Below, piece by piece: positions 1 through 11,770 of a stretch of 64,000 nucleotides of DNA; within the stretch, counting starts at the first letter, position 1, and each line of letters opens with the position of its first letter. The position numbers and the translations under genes were made by a program. The notes beneath the pieces were generated by a model. The model had not been told where the DNA came from. It made no database searches and was given only the letters and a program-made list of their open reading frames with translations. This DNA comes from Pedosphaera parvula Ellin514. Its GTDB lineage: Bacteria > Verrucomicrobiota > Verrucomicrobiia > Limisphaerales > Pedosphaeraceae. The stretch covers positions 1 through 64,000 of the forward strand of contig NZ_ABOX02000001.1 in assembly GCF_000172555.1 (NCBI RefSeq), read 5' to 3'.

Positions 1-258
1 AATGATGTCCGCACCGGCCTCCAGGTACTTCCGATGAATCTCCTGGATAACTTGCGGTCGCGTCACGTTGAGCAAATCGTTGTTACCCTTAAGGTCCTTG
101 TGCCAATTCTGAAAACGATCTCCACGGAAGGCCGCTTCATCCAGCTTGTATTGCTGGATCATCGTCCCCATCGCGCCGTCGATGATGACAATTCGTTCCC
201 GCAACAACGCTTCCAATTGCTCCCAACGCTTCGTTTTGATGTTCTGATTCACAGACAA
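1..258 (-). CDS. metH: Methionine synthase MetH, N-terminal fragment (cut by window edge)
   Basis: Only the first 86 codons are present; the rest lies beyond position 1. The translation contains [10 protein letters not shown], then [16 protein letters not shown] and YLEAGADII, which is the start of the homocysteine S-methyltransferase barrel of cobalamin-dependent methionine synthase. The enzyme transfers a methyl group from methyl-tetrahydrofolate to homocysteine in the cytoplasm. I chose the TTG start at 258 because AGAGG lies 8 bases upstream of it; a GTG at 252 is the alternative. The fragment could belong to a stand-alone homocysteine methyltransferase, but the DLLNVTRP spacing fits MetH best. 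Confidence 0.88.
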   Translation of the reverse strand, partial: MSVNQNIKTKRWEQLEALLRERIVIIDGAMGTMIQQYKLDEAAFRGDRFQNWHKDLKGNNDLLNVTRPQVIQEIHRKYLEAGADII

Positions 259-580
259 GAGTGTAACCTCTTTACACTGCGAAGAAAAGCATAAAATCAA
301 CCTATCTTGATATGTAGATATGTTCATTTGATCGGGTTGGCTCAAATCCTTTCTTCGCAACTGCCTGACCGAAAGACTGGACAGTGCAGCCAACCGTTAA
401 ATTCAACAAGTAACAAGAAAAGTCCCTGGCCGAATCTCTTTAGATTCAGGATTCTCGCCCTTCACTTCTCTTACGCCCGCTTGAATGCGACTTCGTTTGA
501 GCTAGGGTGTATCATGAATCAGCAAGGTGTTTTACCGGTCCAGTGCAACCCGCTTTGCATCCCATGTGACTAGCTCCACT
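259..580. promoter_or_regulatory. Intergenic region between metH and the HerA-like gene, with an AT-rich inverted repeat
   Basis: This divergent spacer has no convincing gene. At 303-312 there is a small inverted repeat (TATC-TT-GATA), followed at 309-322 by GATATG repeated after two bases. It sits about 45-65 bases upstream of the metH start and could be an operator. Methionine genes are often under ArsR-type or riboswitch control in other bacteria, but I do not recognise a specific SAM riboswitch fold here. The regulatory role is inferred from position only. Confidence 0.25.
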
Positions 581-2125
581 ATGAATGCTCCCGAACCCAT
601 TCTTGTCGCCCGGGGAGACTCTGAGCTGTATCTGCTCCCGCAAATGGCCAATCGTCACGGTCTCATTGCTGGCGCGACCGGCACCGGCAAAACTGTCACG
701 CTCCAACGCCTGGCTGAAAGCTTTAGTAATCTGGGTGTTCCCGTCTTCATGGCGGATGTGAAAGGGGACCTCTCCGGCATCAGCCAGCCCGGTCAGTCCA
801 ACAACAAAATTCAGGATCGTATCCGTCAATTGAAGTTGACGGACTTCTCATTCGCCGGTTGTCCTGTCACGTTTTGGGATGTTTTCGGCACTGCCGGGCA
901 TCCATTCCGTGCCACCATCAGTGAACTCGGCCCGCTGCTTCTCAGCCGGCTCCTCATGCTGAATGACACTCAATCCGGTGTTTTAAATCTGGTCTTTCGT
1001 ATCGCTGATGAAAATGGACTGCTGCTGCTCGATTCCAAGGATCTGCGTGCCATGCTGCATTACATCGGTGAAAATGCCGCCACTTTTACCACTCAATACG
1101 GTAACATTTCCAGTGCCAGCATTGGTGCCATCCAACGAAACCTTCTCGCACTGGAAGAGCAAGGTGCGGACAAGTTTTTTGGCGAACCTGCGCTCAACCT
1201 CGACGATTTCCTCCAGACCGATTCCCAGGGCCATGGCGTGGTAAACCTTCTCGCCGCCGACAAGTTGATGCAGTCGCCCAAAATTTACGCGACATTTCTG
1301 CTCTGGCTATTGTCCGACCTCTTCGAACGGCTTCCGGAAGTAGGAGATCTTCCAAAGCCAAAACTGGTTTTCTTCTTCGATGAAGCGCATCTGCTATTCA
1401 ATGATATCCCGCCGGTGCTCCTCGAGAAAATTGAGCAGGTCATTCGCTTGATCCGTTCCAAGGGCGTGGGTGTCTTCTTCGTTTCGCAAAATCCGCGCGA
1501 TATTCCTGACAACATCCTCGGTCAGCTGGGAAACCGCGTCCAGCATGCCTTGCGGGCGTTCACTCCACGCGATCAAAAGGCGGTGAACGCCGCTGCCGAA
1601 ACCTTCCGTTCCAATCCAAAACTCAACACGGCTGCTGTGCTGACCGAACTGGCCGTTGGCGAAGCCCTCGTTTCATTCCTGGATGAGCAGGGTCAGCCGG
1701 CGGTGGTTCAACGCGCCCTCATCTATCCGCCGCGCAGTCAGATTGGTCCGATTCGGCCGGATCAACGCCAGGAGTTGATTCAAAACTCGCTCCTCCATGG
1801 ACATTATGAGCAAGCTGTGGATCGTGAGTCCGCCTACGAACGTTTGTCGAATGCTCATGCAGCGGCTCCCACACCAGCCCCTCAGCCCAGCAAGGGCTCC
1901 GAACCAAAACCTTCCATATTCAAATCGCTGCTCGAAAGCGTGACTGGTGCATCCACATCCACTGAAACCTCACCCGGCACGCCTCGCCGAACCCGCGGGC
2001 GACCAGCGGATGATCTGATGACCACTGTGGTGAAGAGCGCTGCCCGCACGATGGGCAGCACTGTCAGCCGCGAGATCGTTCGCGGCCTGATGGGCTCAGT
2101 TTTTGGCGGTACTCGCCGGCGCTGA
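581..2125 (+). CDS. HerA-like / DUF853 P-loop ATPase
   Basis: The 514-residue protein belongs to the HerA-FtsK type ATPases (DUF853, as in E. coli YjgR). Walker A is GATGTGKT at residues 31-38. Walker B is VFFFDEAH with D267 and E268, followed by an arginine-rich segment and SQNPRDIP, typical of the family. The C-terminal hundred residues are rich in Pro, Thr and Arg (linker plus [10 protein letters not shown]). The family hydrolyses ATP; HerA proper pumps DNA with NurA during end resection, but no nurA is adjacent, so the substrate is unknown. I chose the ATG at 581 because the domain starts right after it; an in-frame GTG at 527 would add 18 unlikely residues. No clear ribosome binding site is seen. 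Confidence 0.88.
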   Translation: MNAPEPILVARGDSELYLLPQMANRHGLIAGATGTGKTVTLQRLAESFSNLGVPVFMADVKGDLSGISQPGQSNNKIQDRIRQLKLTDFSFAGCPVTFWDVFGTAGHPFRATISELGPLLLSRLLMLNDTQSGVLNLVFRIADENGLLLLDSKDLRAMLHYIGENAATFTTQYGNISSASIGAIQRNLLALEEQGADKFFGEPALNLDDFLQTDSQGHGVVNLLAADKLMQSPKIYATFLLWLLSDLFERLPEVGDLPKPKLVFFFDEAHLLFNDIPPVLLEKIEQVIRLIRSKGVGVFFVSQNPRDIPDNILGQLGNRVQHALRAFTPRDQKAVNAAAETFRSNPKLNTAAVLTELAVGEALVSFLDEQGQPAVVQRALIYPPRSQIGPIRPDQRQELIQNSLLHGHYEQAVDRESAYERLSNAHAAAPTPAPQPSKGSEPKPSIFKSLLESVTGASTSTETSPGTPRRTRGRPADDLMTTVVKSAARTMGSTVSREIVRGLMGSVFGGTRRR

Positions 2126-2221
2126 TTTTCACCTCGGAGTCGGTGAGGTCATGATGTTAGGATCCTTCGAGGCAATGTTTTCGTAAATACAGCCGGTCGG
2201 GGAGCGATATCGTTCAAATGT

Positions 2222-3022
2222 TCAGGATTTTTTAAGTATCTCCTTTACGCGTTTCCAGGCTTCGTCGCGGGCTTTCTTGTTACCTTCACTGACATCAGGC
2301 GCTTCACCCGCTCTCATGAAACCATGACCCGCACCCTCATAAATCACCGGCTCGAACCGCTTGCCCGCTTTCTTCATCAAGGCCTTGGTCGGCTCAACAG
2401 TCGAAGTCACCCGTGCATCGTTTCCGCCATAAAATCCGTAAACGGGGCAAGATATGCGCTTGATATCCTTTTCGTCCTCTGGTCCGGTTCCGTAGAATAC
2501 CATGGCGCCTTTGATCTCCTTATTATTAGTGGCAAACCGAAACGATTGCCCGCCGCCCCAGCAGAATCCCATTACTAAAACCTTGCCATTGCACGACGGA
2601 AGTTTGGAGACATAATCCACCGCGGCATTCAGGTCCGCCGTGATTTGATCCGGGGGCAGGGAGAAGATCGCTTTGCGCACGCCATCGCTCCCTCCGAGTT
2701 CACTCGTGCCGCCGCCTTTAGGTCCAAGACCGGAAAGCAAGTCAGGAGCGATCGCAATGTAACCCGCCTCCGCCAGTTCATCGGTGACGCTTCGCGCCCA
2801 ATCGCTCAATCCAAAAATCTCGTGTATCACCACGACTGCTGTGGCCTTCTCTTTCACCTCGGGATAAGTGATGAAGGATTCCACTTCGCGCTTGCCTTGC
2901 TTTATCTTTACCCATTCGCCATGTCGCGGCGATTTCTCGAGCTTCGCCTTGGCCCACTCCTGCGCCTGGCTTGTAAATGCCACCACCAACCCTAAACCAA
3001 TTCCCAATATCAATTTCTTCAT
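2222..3022 (-). CDS. Exported dienelactone hydrolase family protein
   Basis: This is an alpha/beta hydrolase of 266 residues with an N-terminal signal peptide (about residues 1-20, ending TSQAQ). The predicted triad is Cys154 in GFCWGG, Asp202 in GGNDAR and His233 in GAGHGF; Glu68 in HEIFG matches the helper Glu of dienelactone hydrolases. Family members open lactones such as dienelactone from (chloro)catechol breakdown, though many have other ester substrates. It ends the pair begun by the dioxygenase gene 35 bases upstream, so the two may act in sequence. Export is unusual for this enzyme type, which is normally cytoplasmic. Substrate is not established. Confidence 0.9.
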   Translation of the reverse strand: MKKLILGIGLGLVVAFTSQAQEWAKAKLEKSPRHGEWVKIKQGKREVESFITYPEVKEKATAVVVIHEIFGLSDWARSVTDELAEAGYIAIAPDLLSGLGPKGGGTSELGGSDGVRKAIFSLPPDQITADLNAAVDYVSKLPSCNGKVLVMGFCWGGGQSFRFATNNKEIKGAMVFYGTGPEDEKDIKRISCPVYGFYGGNDARVTSTVEPTKALMKKAGKRFEPVIYEGAGHGFMRAGEAPDVSEGNKKARDEAWKRVKEILKKS

Positions 3023-3057
3023 TGATTACCCTTTTGATTTGAACTTCCAACTACTAC

Positions 3058-3738
3058 TCATGCTTGCGGCGTAAAACCCATCACGATGTCAAACTTCGCT
3101 GCTAATTCTCCCACCTTCGCTCCTTTGATCGGAGTGAATGGAATGATCACCGACTTCCTGGCATCCGCATCCTTGATGCCTCGCAACACCATGTCACTCT
3201 CATTCTTCGCTTCGCCTTGAATGTAACATTGCGTCGTAAACTTCTCCTGTTTGGGCAGCTTGACTGCAAAGTGGATGTGTGGTGTCCGACCTGGATAGGC
3301 CACCGGTTTGATCGTGCGAAACAAATACTCACCGGTCGAGCCAGTCAGAAATCGTCCGAAACCTTGAAAATTCTTGTCCCGGTCAGCGTGGCTGCTGCTC
3401 TCGGTATGAAGGTAAACCCCTTTGCTGTCCACCTGCCAGATTTCCACTGTCGCGTTGCGAATCGGCTCGCCGCGAGCATCCAGAATCCGTCCGCTCAAAT
3501 ACGTAATCTCGCCCAGCGCTGGAGTGATTGAATCATTCACGATGATTAAATCGTTATCAGTATCGAGAGGCAGTTTGTCCGGGTAAAATGGTCCTTCAGT
3601 CTGCCGCGGTGTTCGCACCAGTTCAGCGGCAAATGCTCCGGGGACTGTAAACAACACCGCACCCAGCCCCAGTCGCGCCAAAAAATTGCGTCGGTTTTGA
3701 GTTTGAAATGAATCAGGGATGGAGAGATCGCTTTTCAT
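3058..3738 (-). CDS. Exported intradiol ring-cleavage dioxygenase (protocatechuate dioxygenase beta-like)
   Basis: The 226-residue protein matches the non-haem Fe(III) intradiol dioxygenases. The four iron ligands are readable as Tyr109 (GVYLH), Tyr148 (AYPGR), His154 and His156 (TPHIH). A twin-arginine signal is likely: RRNFLARLGLGA at residues 16-27 followed by a hydrophobic stretch to AFAA. The family cleaves catechol-type rings between the two hydroxyls. Tat export would fit a protein that folds around iron before leaving the cytoplasm. It is followed after 35 bases by an exported dienelactone hydrolase on the same strand, so a two-gene operon for aromatic or lignin-like compounds outside the cytoplasm is plausible. 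The exact diol is unknown. Confidence 0.9.
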   Translation of the reverse strand: MKSDLSIPDSFQTQNRRNFLARLGLGAVLFTVPGAFAAELVRTPRQTEGPFYPDKLPLDTDNDLIIVNDSITPALGEITYLSGRILDARGEPIRNATVEIWQVDSKGVYLHTESSSHADRDKNFQGFGRFLTGSTGEYLFRTIKPVAYPGRTPHIHFAVKLPKQEKFTTQCYIQGEAKNESDMVLRGIKDADARKSVIIPFTPIKGAKVGELAAKFDIVMGFTPQA

Positions 3739-4024
3739 AGTAAGCTCGAACTTGTTTCGTGGACTGGTGACCCCAGACTAGTCCTCCGCCAGAGGTTTGT
3801 AAAATCGATTTTGCGCGTTTGCTAGCAATTAAACAACCAGGTCCTGGTGTTCCAACGCACCGCCTCAAAGTTCACCTTTGTAGTTCCAGCCGATCCGGGC
3901 CGTAAGGACTTTGTCCTAAACCCTGTAGGACAGACGCCTGCAAAGGTTTCATCTTCCCGCCTGCTGACAAGCTCTTTTAACTGACTCAACATCTTCTCCG
4001 TCTTATGACGGGATACTAATCACT

Positions 4025-4603
4025 ATGAGTCCACGGAAAAAAAGCAGAAATCGGCGGAAACCCGCCGTTAAACAGCGCCCCGCAACCCGCCGAAAGCGGA
4101 CCTTGCAGGCTCGTGCATCACAATCCTCTAAAAAGAAGCCCATCGTCGCGCCTCGGATGAAACCGAAGCTTTCAGTGTTGATTGCTGACGATCTGGAGAT
4201 CGATCGTTGGCTATTGAAGGATGCGTTTCATACCACCGCCTCCGGCTTTCAAGTCGTTGGTGAAGTGGCTGATGGTGAACAGGTAATTAACTATCTGGCT
4301 GGCCGCGGTGAGTATTCGGACCGCCAACGTTACCCATTTCCAGACGTTTTGCTGATCGATCTAATGATGCCCCGCAAGAACGGTTTCGAGGTGCTTGAAT
4401 GGCTTCAGGAACAATCCTTTCCGAAACTCAGGGTTGTGCCCATGGCGGCACATTACGAGATCGCATCTCTTAGTCCCCGCCACCGCGCTCTACGCCTGCG
4501 GGTGGAACATTTCTACTCCAAGTCTGTCACGTATGAGGAACGCCTCTGGTCAGTCCAAGCCTTGCAGCAGCAGATGGAAGCGGGCAAGGCAAACTTCCTT
4601 TGA
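4025..4603 (+). CDS. Orphan response-regulator receiver protein with a basic N-terminal tail
   Basis: Residues about 48-185 form a receiver domain: acidic pair D55/D56 (IADDLEID), phospho-acceptor D112 in LLIDLMMP and K166 in FYSKSV. The layout resembles single-domain receivers of the Rcp1 type. The first 45 residues are packed with Arg and Lys (PRKKSRNRRK and similar) and should be disordered. The usual Thr/Ser switch position after beta-4 reads VVPMAAHY, so it is not standard. No output domain and no histidine kinase is adjacent, so the partner is unknown. The basic tail could bind nucleic acid or another acidic partner; this is inference. Confidence 0.82.
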   Translation: MSPRKKSRNRRKPAVKQRPATRRKRTLQARASQSSKKKPIVAPRMKPKLSVLIADDLEIDRWLLKDAFHTTASGFQVVGEVADGEQVINYLAGRGEYSDRQRYPFPDVLLIDLMMPRKNGFEVLEWLQEQSFPKLRVVPMAAHYEIASLSPRHRALRLRVEHFYSKSVTYEERLWSVQALQQQMEAGKANFL

Positions 4604-4869
4604 TGTCTATACCGAATGCCGAGAGAAATTTGCGAATGGCAGGAGGGATTTTGGTTTGAGGCATCATGGCCGAGGCCGCAGGTGCTATCTGAAAGATAAC
4701 GGCAAGGCCGACAACGCCGCCTCAAATCAAAAGCACCCTCCCAACGAGTGATGAATTTCCTCATCGCCAAGGTCATGACTTTTTCAGTCTCCCCTTTGAT
4801 CAGGCTTATTGGCTCCTTTCATTCCGGTTCTTTTTTCGGAAATTAATTTTGGCATTCGGTACAGTTTTG

Positions 4870-5637
4870 TCAGGGAGTAAGTGCATTCTCCGGATGCACT
4901 TCTCCTATTTTTACCGTATCGAATCCAAAAGTCTGTGGTATCCGTCGAACTTGGAGTAGGGTGACCGAATATCCACCTTTGACCAGAACGTTTTTGAGCT
5001 CCTCCAGTTCCGATTCCTCGAACCGGTATCCCAGGTAAATCTCCTGCAAGGTTTCTTTGGGGAAGGGGACTTTCTGCGGTTCAGGGCCCGGTAAAACCAA
5101 TCTCCATTCCTCCTGAAAGGCCCAGACCTTGGACTTGCAATAGGCCAGTGGTTCCATTGGCACTTCGGAATATCGGATGGGGCGGGAAGTCTCAAAGAAA
5201 GGATGTTTGGCATCAAAACTCAGGCAAATCCCGCGATGATCCTCTCCATAGAGTGCCCACATTAATTCATTGTTCCAGTTCTCCGCTAAACAAAACATCC
5301 GCGAATGCTTGTGCTCTTCTTCAACGGCCCCTCTCCATTCCTTGTGGTTGCTGGGGTTAAACTCCTGTCGTAAGTCCGGCATTCCATTCGCGCACTGACG
5401 TTCTCCTGCAAATGTCTGAGGCTGCCGGGAAGGGATGGTTGAGCTGGCTCCCGCCAACTCTCTCCTGGGCTGGATGTCCTGCGGATCGTCAAAGTCGTCC
5501 GGCAGTGAGAAATAGAGGTAACCGGCTTCCAAAGCTTCCCTAGTGGCCTGCTTTAGCACATAGCCGTTTCCCTCCTGTTTTAGAATCGGTGCCCATGAAG
5601 TAAATTTATAGAGTTTGGTTGGAACTCTGTTCGCCAT
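4870..5637 (-). CDS. DUF2971 family protein
   Basis: The 255-residue soluble protein has the DUF2971 layout: LYKFTSW near the start, LYFSLPDDFDDPQD at residues about 40-53, MWALYGEDHRGICLSF in the middle, and FQEEWRLV near the C-terminus. The function of DUF2971 is unknown; members occur in accessory regions and near restriction or defence genes, but no such neighbour is visible here. It stands alone between a receiver gene and ppdK, transcribed away from ppdK. Confidence 0.75.
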   Translation of the reverse strand: MANRVPTKLYKFTSWAPILKQEGNGYVLKQATREALEAGYLYFSLPDDFDDPQDIQPRRELAGASSTIPSRQPQTFAGERQCANGMPDLRQEFNPSNHKEWRGAVEEEHKHSRMFCLAENWNNELMWALYGEDHRGICLSFDAKHPFFETSRPIRYSEVPMEPLAYCKSKVWAFQEEWRLVLPGPEPQKVPFPKETLQEIYLGYRFEESELEELKNVLVKGGYSVTLLQVRRIPQTFGFDTVKIGEVHPENALTP

Positions 5638-5831
5638 AACATCTAAAATTTCCTCTGAACTGCCCCTCTTTCAAGCGGGGGAAATTCCTTAACTTGGCTC
5701 CATTTGCCGATCCCCATCAAAACTCTCAACTCAGCCGTTGACACTTACCTTCCCTTTGTTACCCTCGCCGCCTCAGATTTTCGCGGTTTTTCCCCAGAAA
5801 ACTGAACGACGGTGTCCGAAAAACACAATTT

Positions 5832-8582
<2,751 letters not shown>

Positions 8583-8613
8583 ACCAGACTCAGATTCACC
8601 CTAAACGAAAGGC

Positions 8614-8645
8614 AGCCGCCCGGAAAGCCGGGCGGCTGTTTTGTT
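8614..8645 (+). terminator. Rho-independent terminator of ppdK
   Basis: A perfect 11-bp GC-rich stem (CAGCCGCCCGG at 8614-8624 with its complement at 8629-8639) closes a 4-base AAAG loop and is followed by TTTTGTTT. Confidence 0.95.
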
Positions 8646-8704
8646 TAATTTATATCGCTTGCTCAGGCTGAACCGTCGACTCTTGGGACGGAAGAGGTGG
8701 AGTC

Positions 8705-10393
8705 CTACTGCTGCAGCCGTCGCTCTTTGCGGGCCTTTTCCTTGCTCTTATGGTCCTGCCAGACGATGCTGCAAACCAGCCACAATCCACCACCGCCCGC
8801 GCTCAGGAAGCAAAGGATCGCCAATCCGGGATACCCAAAGATTCTGAACGTGGTCGGCACCTGCATCAGCAGCGCCGCACCCACGATCAGGGCCGCAAGT
8901 ATTAGACCCGTCGTGATTCGATTTGCCACCTTCTGGAATCCTTCCAGGTAGAGGTGGCTTTCCGGCACCTTTACCTTTAGATTAAACTCTGCGCCTGCCA
9001 CCGTATCCATGAATTTGTTGAGTCGGGCCGGCAACGCTCCCACAAACTCCCGCATTTCCAGGGCCGACGAGAGTATCTTGCCTTCGCTAAAAGTTTTCTT
9101 CATCCGCTGGTTCATCAGCTTGCCCGCATTGCGGCGAATCGATTCGTTCGGATCAAAGGCTGGATCCAGGATCCTCCCGACCTGATCGAGTTGGAGCAGT
9201 GTCTTTCCTAAAACCGACAATTCGGTCGGCACGAACAAACCATTCTCGCCGGCATTTCGGCCCAACTCCAGTATCGTTTGTCCCACATCAATTTGTTTAA
9301 GCGTGTTATCCAGTTGGTCCGCCACCAATTGACTGATGCGCCGGCGAAAATCCACTTCGTTGAATTCCTCGGAAGTTTCCCCGATCTCGATGGCGATGTC
9401 TGCCGCCTCTTCGCTGTGCCCCTCGCTCACAGCAATGAGAAGTTTTAACAATTTATCCTGCAACCTTGGGGCGATATGCCCCACCATCCCCAAATCCAGC
9501 AAGGCAATCCGGAAATCATTGGTCAGGAATACGTTGCCCGGGTGTGGATCGGCGTGGAATAGCCCGTCCACCAGCACCTGTTGCAAGTAAGCCTTGAAGA
9601 GCTCTTCAGCCAGAACGCAGCCATCAATATCCAGGTGTATCAAAGGGGAAAGCTCAGTGATTTTTTTTCCTTCGATCCGTTCCATGGTCAACACGCGATG
9701 TGTCGTGTAATCAGCGATCGGCTGTGGAACCTGAATGCGTTGAAACCTCTTTAAATTCTGTCCGAGGGTTTTCAGGTTGGAAGCCTCGCGCTCGTAATCC
9801 AGTTCATTGGTCAAAGTCTTCTGAAATTCCTCCAATACCCTGACCATTTGATACCGCCGTCCCAACTTCGTATGGCGCTCAAAGAAATTGGCAATCTCCT
9901 GCAACGCCGCGAAATCCTCCGAAATTTGCTTGCGGATATGTGGACGTTGAACTTTCACCACCACCGGACGACCGTCTCTAAGTTCGGCTCGATGAACCTG
10001 GCCCAGCGAAGCCGCGGCAATCGGTTCCGAATCAAATCGTGTAAATGCCTTGGAGATTCTTACCCCCAACTCGCTCTCGACGATTTCTTCCACTTCGGCA
10101 TAAGAGAAGGGTTTCACTTTATCCTGTAAGCGGCTTAGCGCTTTTAAATGTCGTTCAGGTAATAAGTCCGGACGACCTGCCAGCAATTGTCCAAGCTTCA
10201 CGAATGTCGGTCCCATCGCCTCTAAATCATTGGGCAATTCCTCCTCAGACGCTGGTTGTGCTGCCTCCACACGTTCCTCGTCCTCCAGAGCATCATCGAG
10301 ACCGAATTTCGACACCATGCTGGTATTTCCGTACTTAAGCAAAAGCATGGCAATATCTTTGTAACGTTTGAGATAATGTGGCGCGATTTTCAT
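8705..10393 (-). CDS. ubiB: UbiB/ABC1 family atypical kinase (AarF)
   Basis: The 562-residue protein has all landmarks of the ABC1/UbiB family: the KxGQ motif (KLGQ, residues 66-69), the Ala-rich loop AAAS at 126-129 replacing the glycine-rich loop of normal kinases, the nucleotide lysine in VVKVQRP (K147), then HADPHPGN and the metal-binding DLGM. Two hydrophobic segments close to the C-terminus should anchor it in the inner membrane. UbiB proteins are ATPases needed for ubiquinone biosynthesis or lipid handling; in a menaquinone-using organism the exact role may differ. It is on its own, divergent from coaD. Confidence 0.92.
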   Translation of the reverse strand: MKIAPHYLKRYKDIAMLLLKYGNTSMVSKFGLDDALEDEERVEAAQPASEEELPNDLEAMGPTFVKLGQLLAGRPDLLPERHLKALSRLQDKVKPFSYAEVEEIVESELGVRISKAFTRFDSEPIAAASLGQVHRAELRDGRPVVVKVQRPHIRKQISEDFAALQEIANFFERHTKLGRRYQMVRVLEEFQKTLTNELDYEREASNLKTLGQNLKRFQRIQVPQPIADYTTHRVLTMERIEGKKITELSPLIHLDIDGCVLAEELFKAYLQQVLVDGLFHADPHPGNVFLTNDFRIALLDLGMVGHIAPRLQDKLLKLLIAVSEGHSEEAADIAIEIGETSEEFNEVDFRRRISQLVADQLDNTLKQIDVGQTILELGRNAGENGLFVPTELSVLGKTLLQLDQVGRILDPAFDPNESIRRNAGKLMNQRMKKTFSEGKILSSALEMREFVGALPARLNKFMDTVAGAEFNLKVKVPESHLYLEGFQKVANRITTGLILAALIVGAALLMQVPTTFRIFGYPGLAILCFLSAGGGGLWLVCSIVWQDHKSKEKARKERRLQQ

Positions 10394-10633
10394 GGCTGGA
10401 TTCCTTCGGCAGGTTTATTCGAACAATGTGTCGACGTCCTTCGAGCGTGGAATCGCCTCCGAAACTTCAACTCAAGCATATCGAAACCGCGCTTGGCCGA
10501 CAAAACTGCCATGCTCTGACTATGAACTCCTGTGTAATAAAGTGGCATGGGGTAATTCCCTGCTTCCGTCTTAACCTAAACAGGTTGCAGCATTATTCTT
10601 TCTTTGAGGCCAGGCTGCGGATATGCTCCTGTT

Positions 10634-11152
10634 ATGAAGAAGGCAGGAAGGTCGGCAGTTTACGCTGGCAGTTTTGACCCACTGACGGTCGGACATGTTT
10701 GGATGATTGAGCAGGGGGCCAGTTTGTTTGACGAACTGGTGGTGGCCATCGGCGACAATCCAGATAAGCAATACGCGTTTACCCTCGAAGACCGTTTGCA
10801 AATGCTCCGCAGTTCCACCAAGCAATTTCGTAATATCAAAATTGACTGCTTTTCCAATCAATTCCTGATCTCCTACGCGCAATCGATTGGTGCCCATTTC
10901 ATCCTGCGCGGGGTGCGTTCTCAAACCGATTATGAATACGAACGCGTCATGCGGAATATCAACGGTGATCTGGATCAACAGATTACCACGATTTTTCTCA
11001 TGCCACCCCGCGGGATTGCTGAGGTCAGCTCAAGTATGGTTAAAGGTCTTATCGGTCCGGAAGGCTGGGAGAAGATTGTGAAGGATTATGTGCCCAAGGC
11101 CGTGTTCGATCGGCTCGTAAAAAACTACCATGGCCAATCCAAGTCAAAGTAG
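10634..11152 (+). CDS. coaD: Phosphopantetheine adenylyltransferase
   Basis: The 172-residue cytoplasmic enzyme transfers AMP from ATP to 4'-phosphopantetheine, the penultimate step of coenzyme A synthesis. The nucleotidyltransferase motif GSFDPLTVGH (residues 12-21, TxGH at 18-21) and RGVRSQTDYEYE are clear, and EVSSSMVK near the C-terminus replaces the usual ISSS-LVK. The length is usual (about 160). I start at the ATG at 10634, since the motif lies just 11 residues further on; upstream residues from 10604 would be an unneeded extension. The end overlaps the next gene by 23 bases, suggesting coupled translation. Confidence 0.95.
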   Translation: MKKAGRSAVYAGSFDPLTVGHVWMIEQGASLFDELVVAIGDNPDKQYAFTLEDRLQMLRSSTKQFRNIKIDCFSNQFLISYAQSIGAHFILRGVRSQTDYEYERVMRNINGDLDQQITTIFLMPPRGIAEVSSSMVKGLIGPEGWEKIVKDYVPKAVFDRLVKNYHGQSKSK

Positions 11153-11762
11153 GTGGTCCGAACTTTGGCAACGCCTGGGCGGGCAGGGCGATGGCTCGGT
11201 TATTTATGAGGATCTCTTCAAACGCTATCATGAACCTCACCGCGCCTATCATAACTTTGCTCACATCGAGCAATGCCTTCTCGAATTTGGTTCCTTACGA
11301 TCTCTCGCCTCCAATCCGGATGCCATCGAACTCGCGATCTGGTTTCACGATGCCGTTTATGACACGCACGCTAAAGACAATGAAGAGCTGAGCGCGGAAC
11401 TGGCCGTTGACGTAATGCAGTCTGCCGCCATCCCCGCTTCCTTAATTCAAACTGTCTCCAACTTGATCCTCGCCACCAAACACGCTGCGATGCCTGCTGA
11501 CCCTGACGCGGCACTGTTCGTGGATGTGGACCTGTCCATTTTAGGGCAATCGGCAGAGAAGTTTGACGAATACGAGTTCCAAATTCGTCAGGAGTACAAC
11601 TGGGTGGAGTCGAAAGCTTTCATCGAAGGCCGATCAAGAATTCTTGAAATATTCGTGAAGCGCCCCCGGATTTATTCAACAGAATGTTTCCATCAGAAAT
11701 ACGAGAACCAGGCTCGCGAAAATCTCGCTCGCTCCATAGCCCGGCTGAAAACTGGTGTTTGA
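11130..11762 (+). CDS. HD-domain phosphohydrolase, predicted
   Basis: This 210-residue protein matches the small predicted metal-dependent HD hydrolases often annotated beside coaD or as N-methyl-D-aspartate receptor-like in error. It shows YHNFAH at residues 40-45, the HD pair at 73-74 in WFHDAVYD, and a later DVDLSILG. The HD superfamily hydrolyses phosphate esters, often of nucleotides, using two metals. The gene starts within the end of coaD (23-base overlap) so the two are likely cotranscribed. Substrate is unknown. It ends 8 bases from the convergent helicase gene. Confidence 0.85.
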   Translation: MANPSQSRWSELWQRLGGQGDGSVIYEDLFKRYHEPHRAYHNFAHIEQCLLEFGSLRSLASNPDAIELAIWFHDAVYDTHAKDNEELSAELAVDVMQSAAIPASLIQTVSNLILATKHAAMPADPDAALFVDVDLSILGQSAEKFDEYEFQIRQEYNWVESKAFIEGRSRILEIFVKRPRIYSTECFHQKYENQARENLARSIARLKTGV

Positions 11763-11770
11763 TGCGGCCT

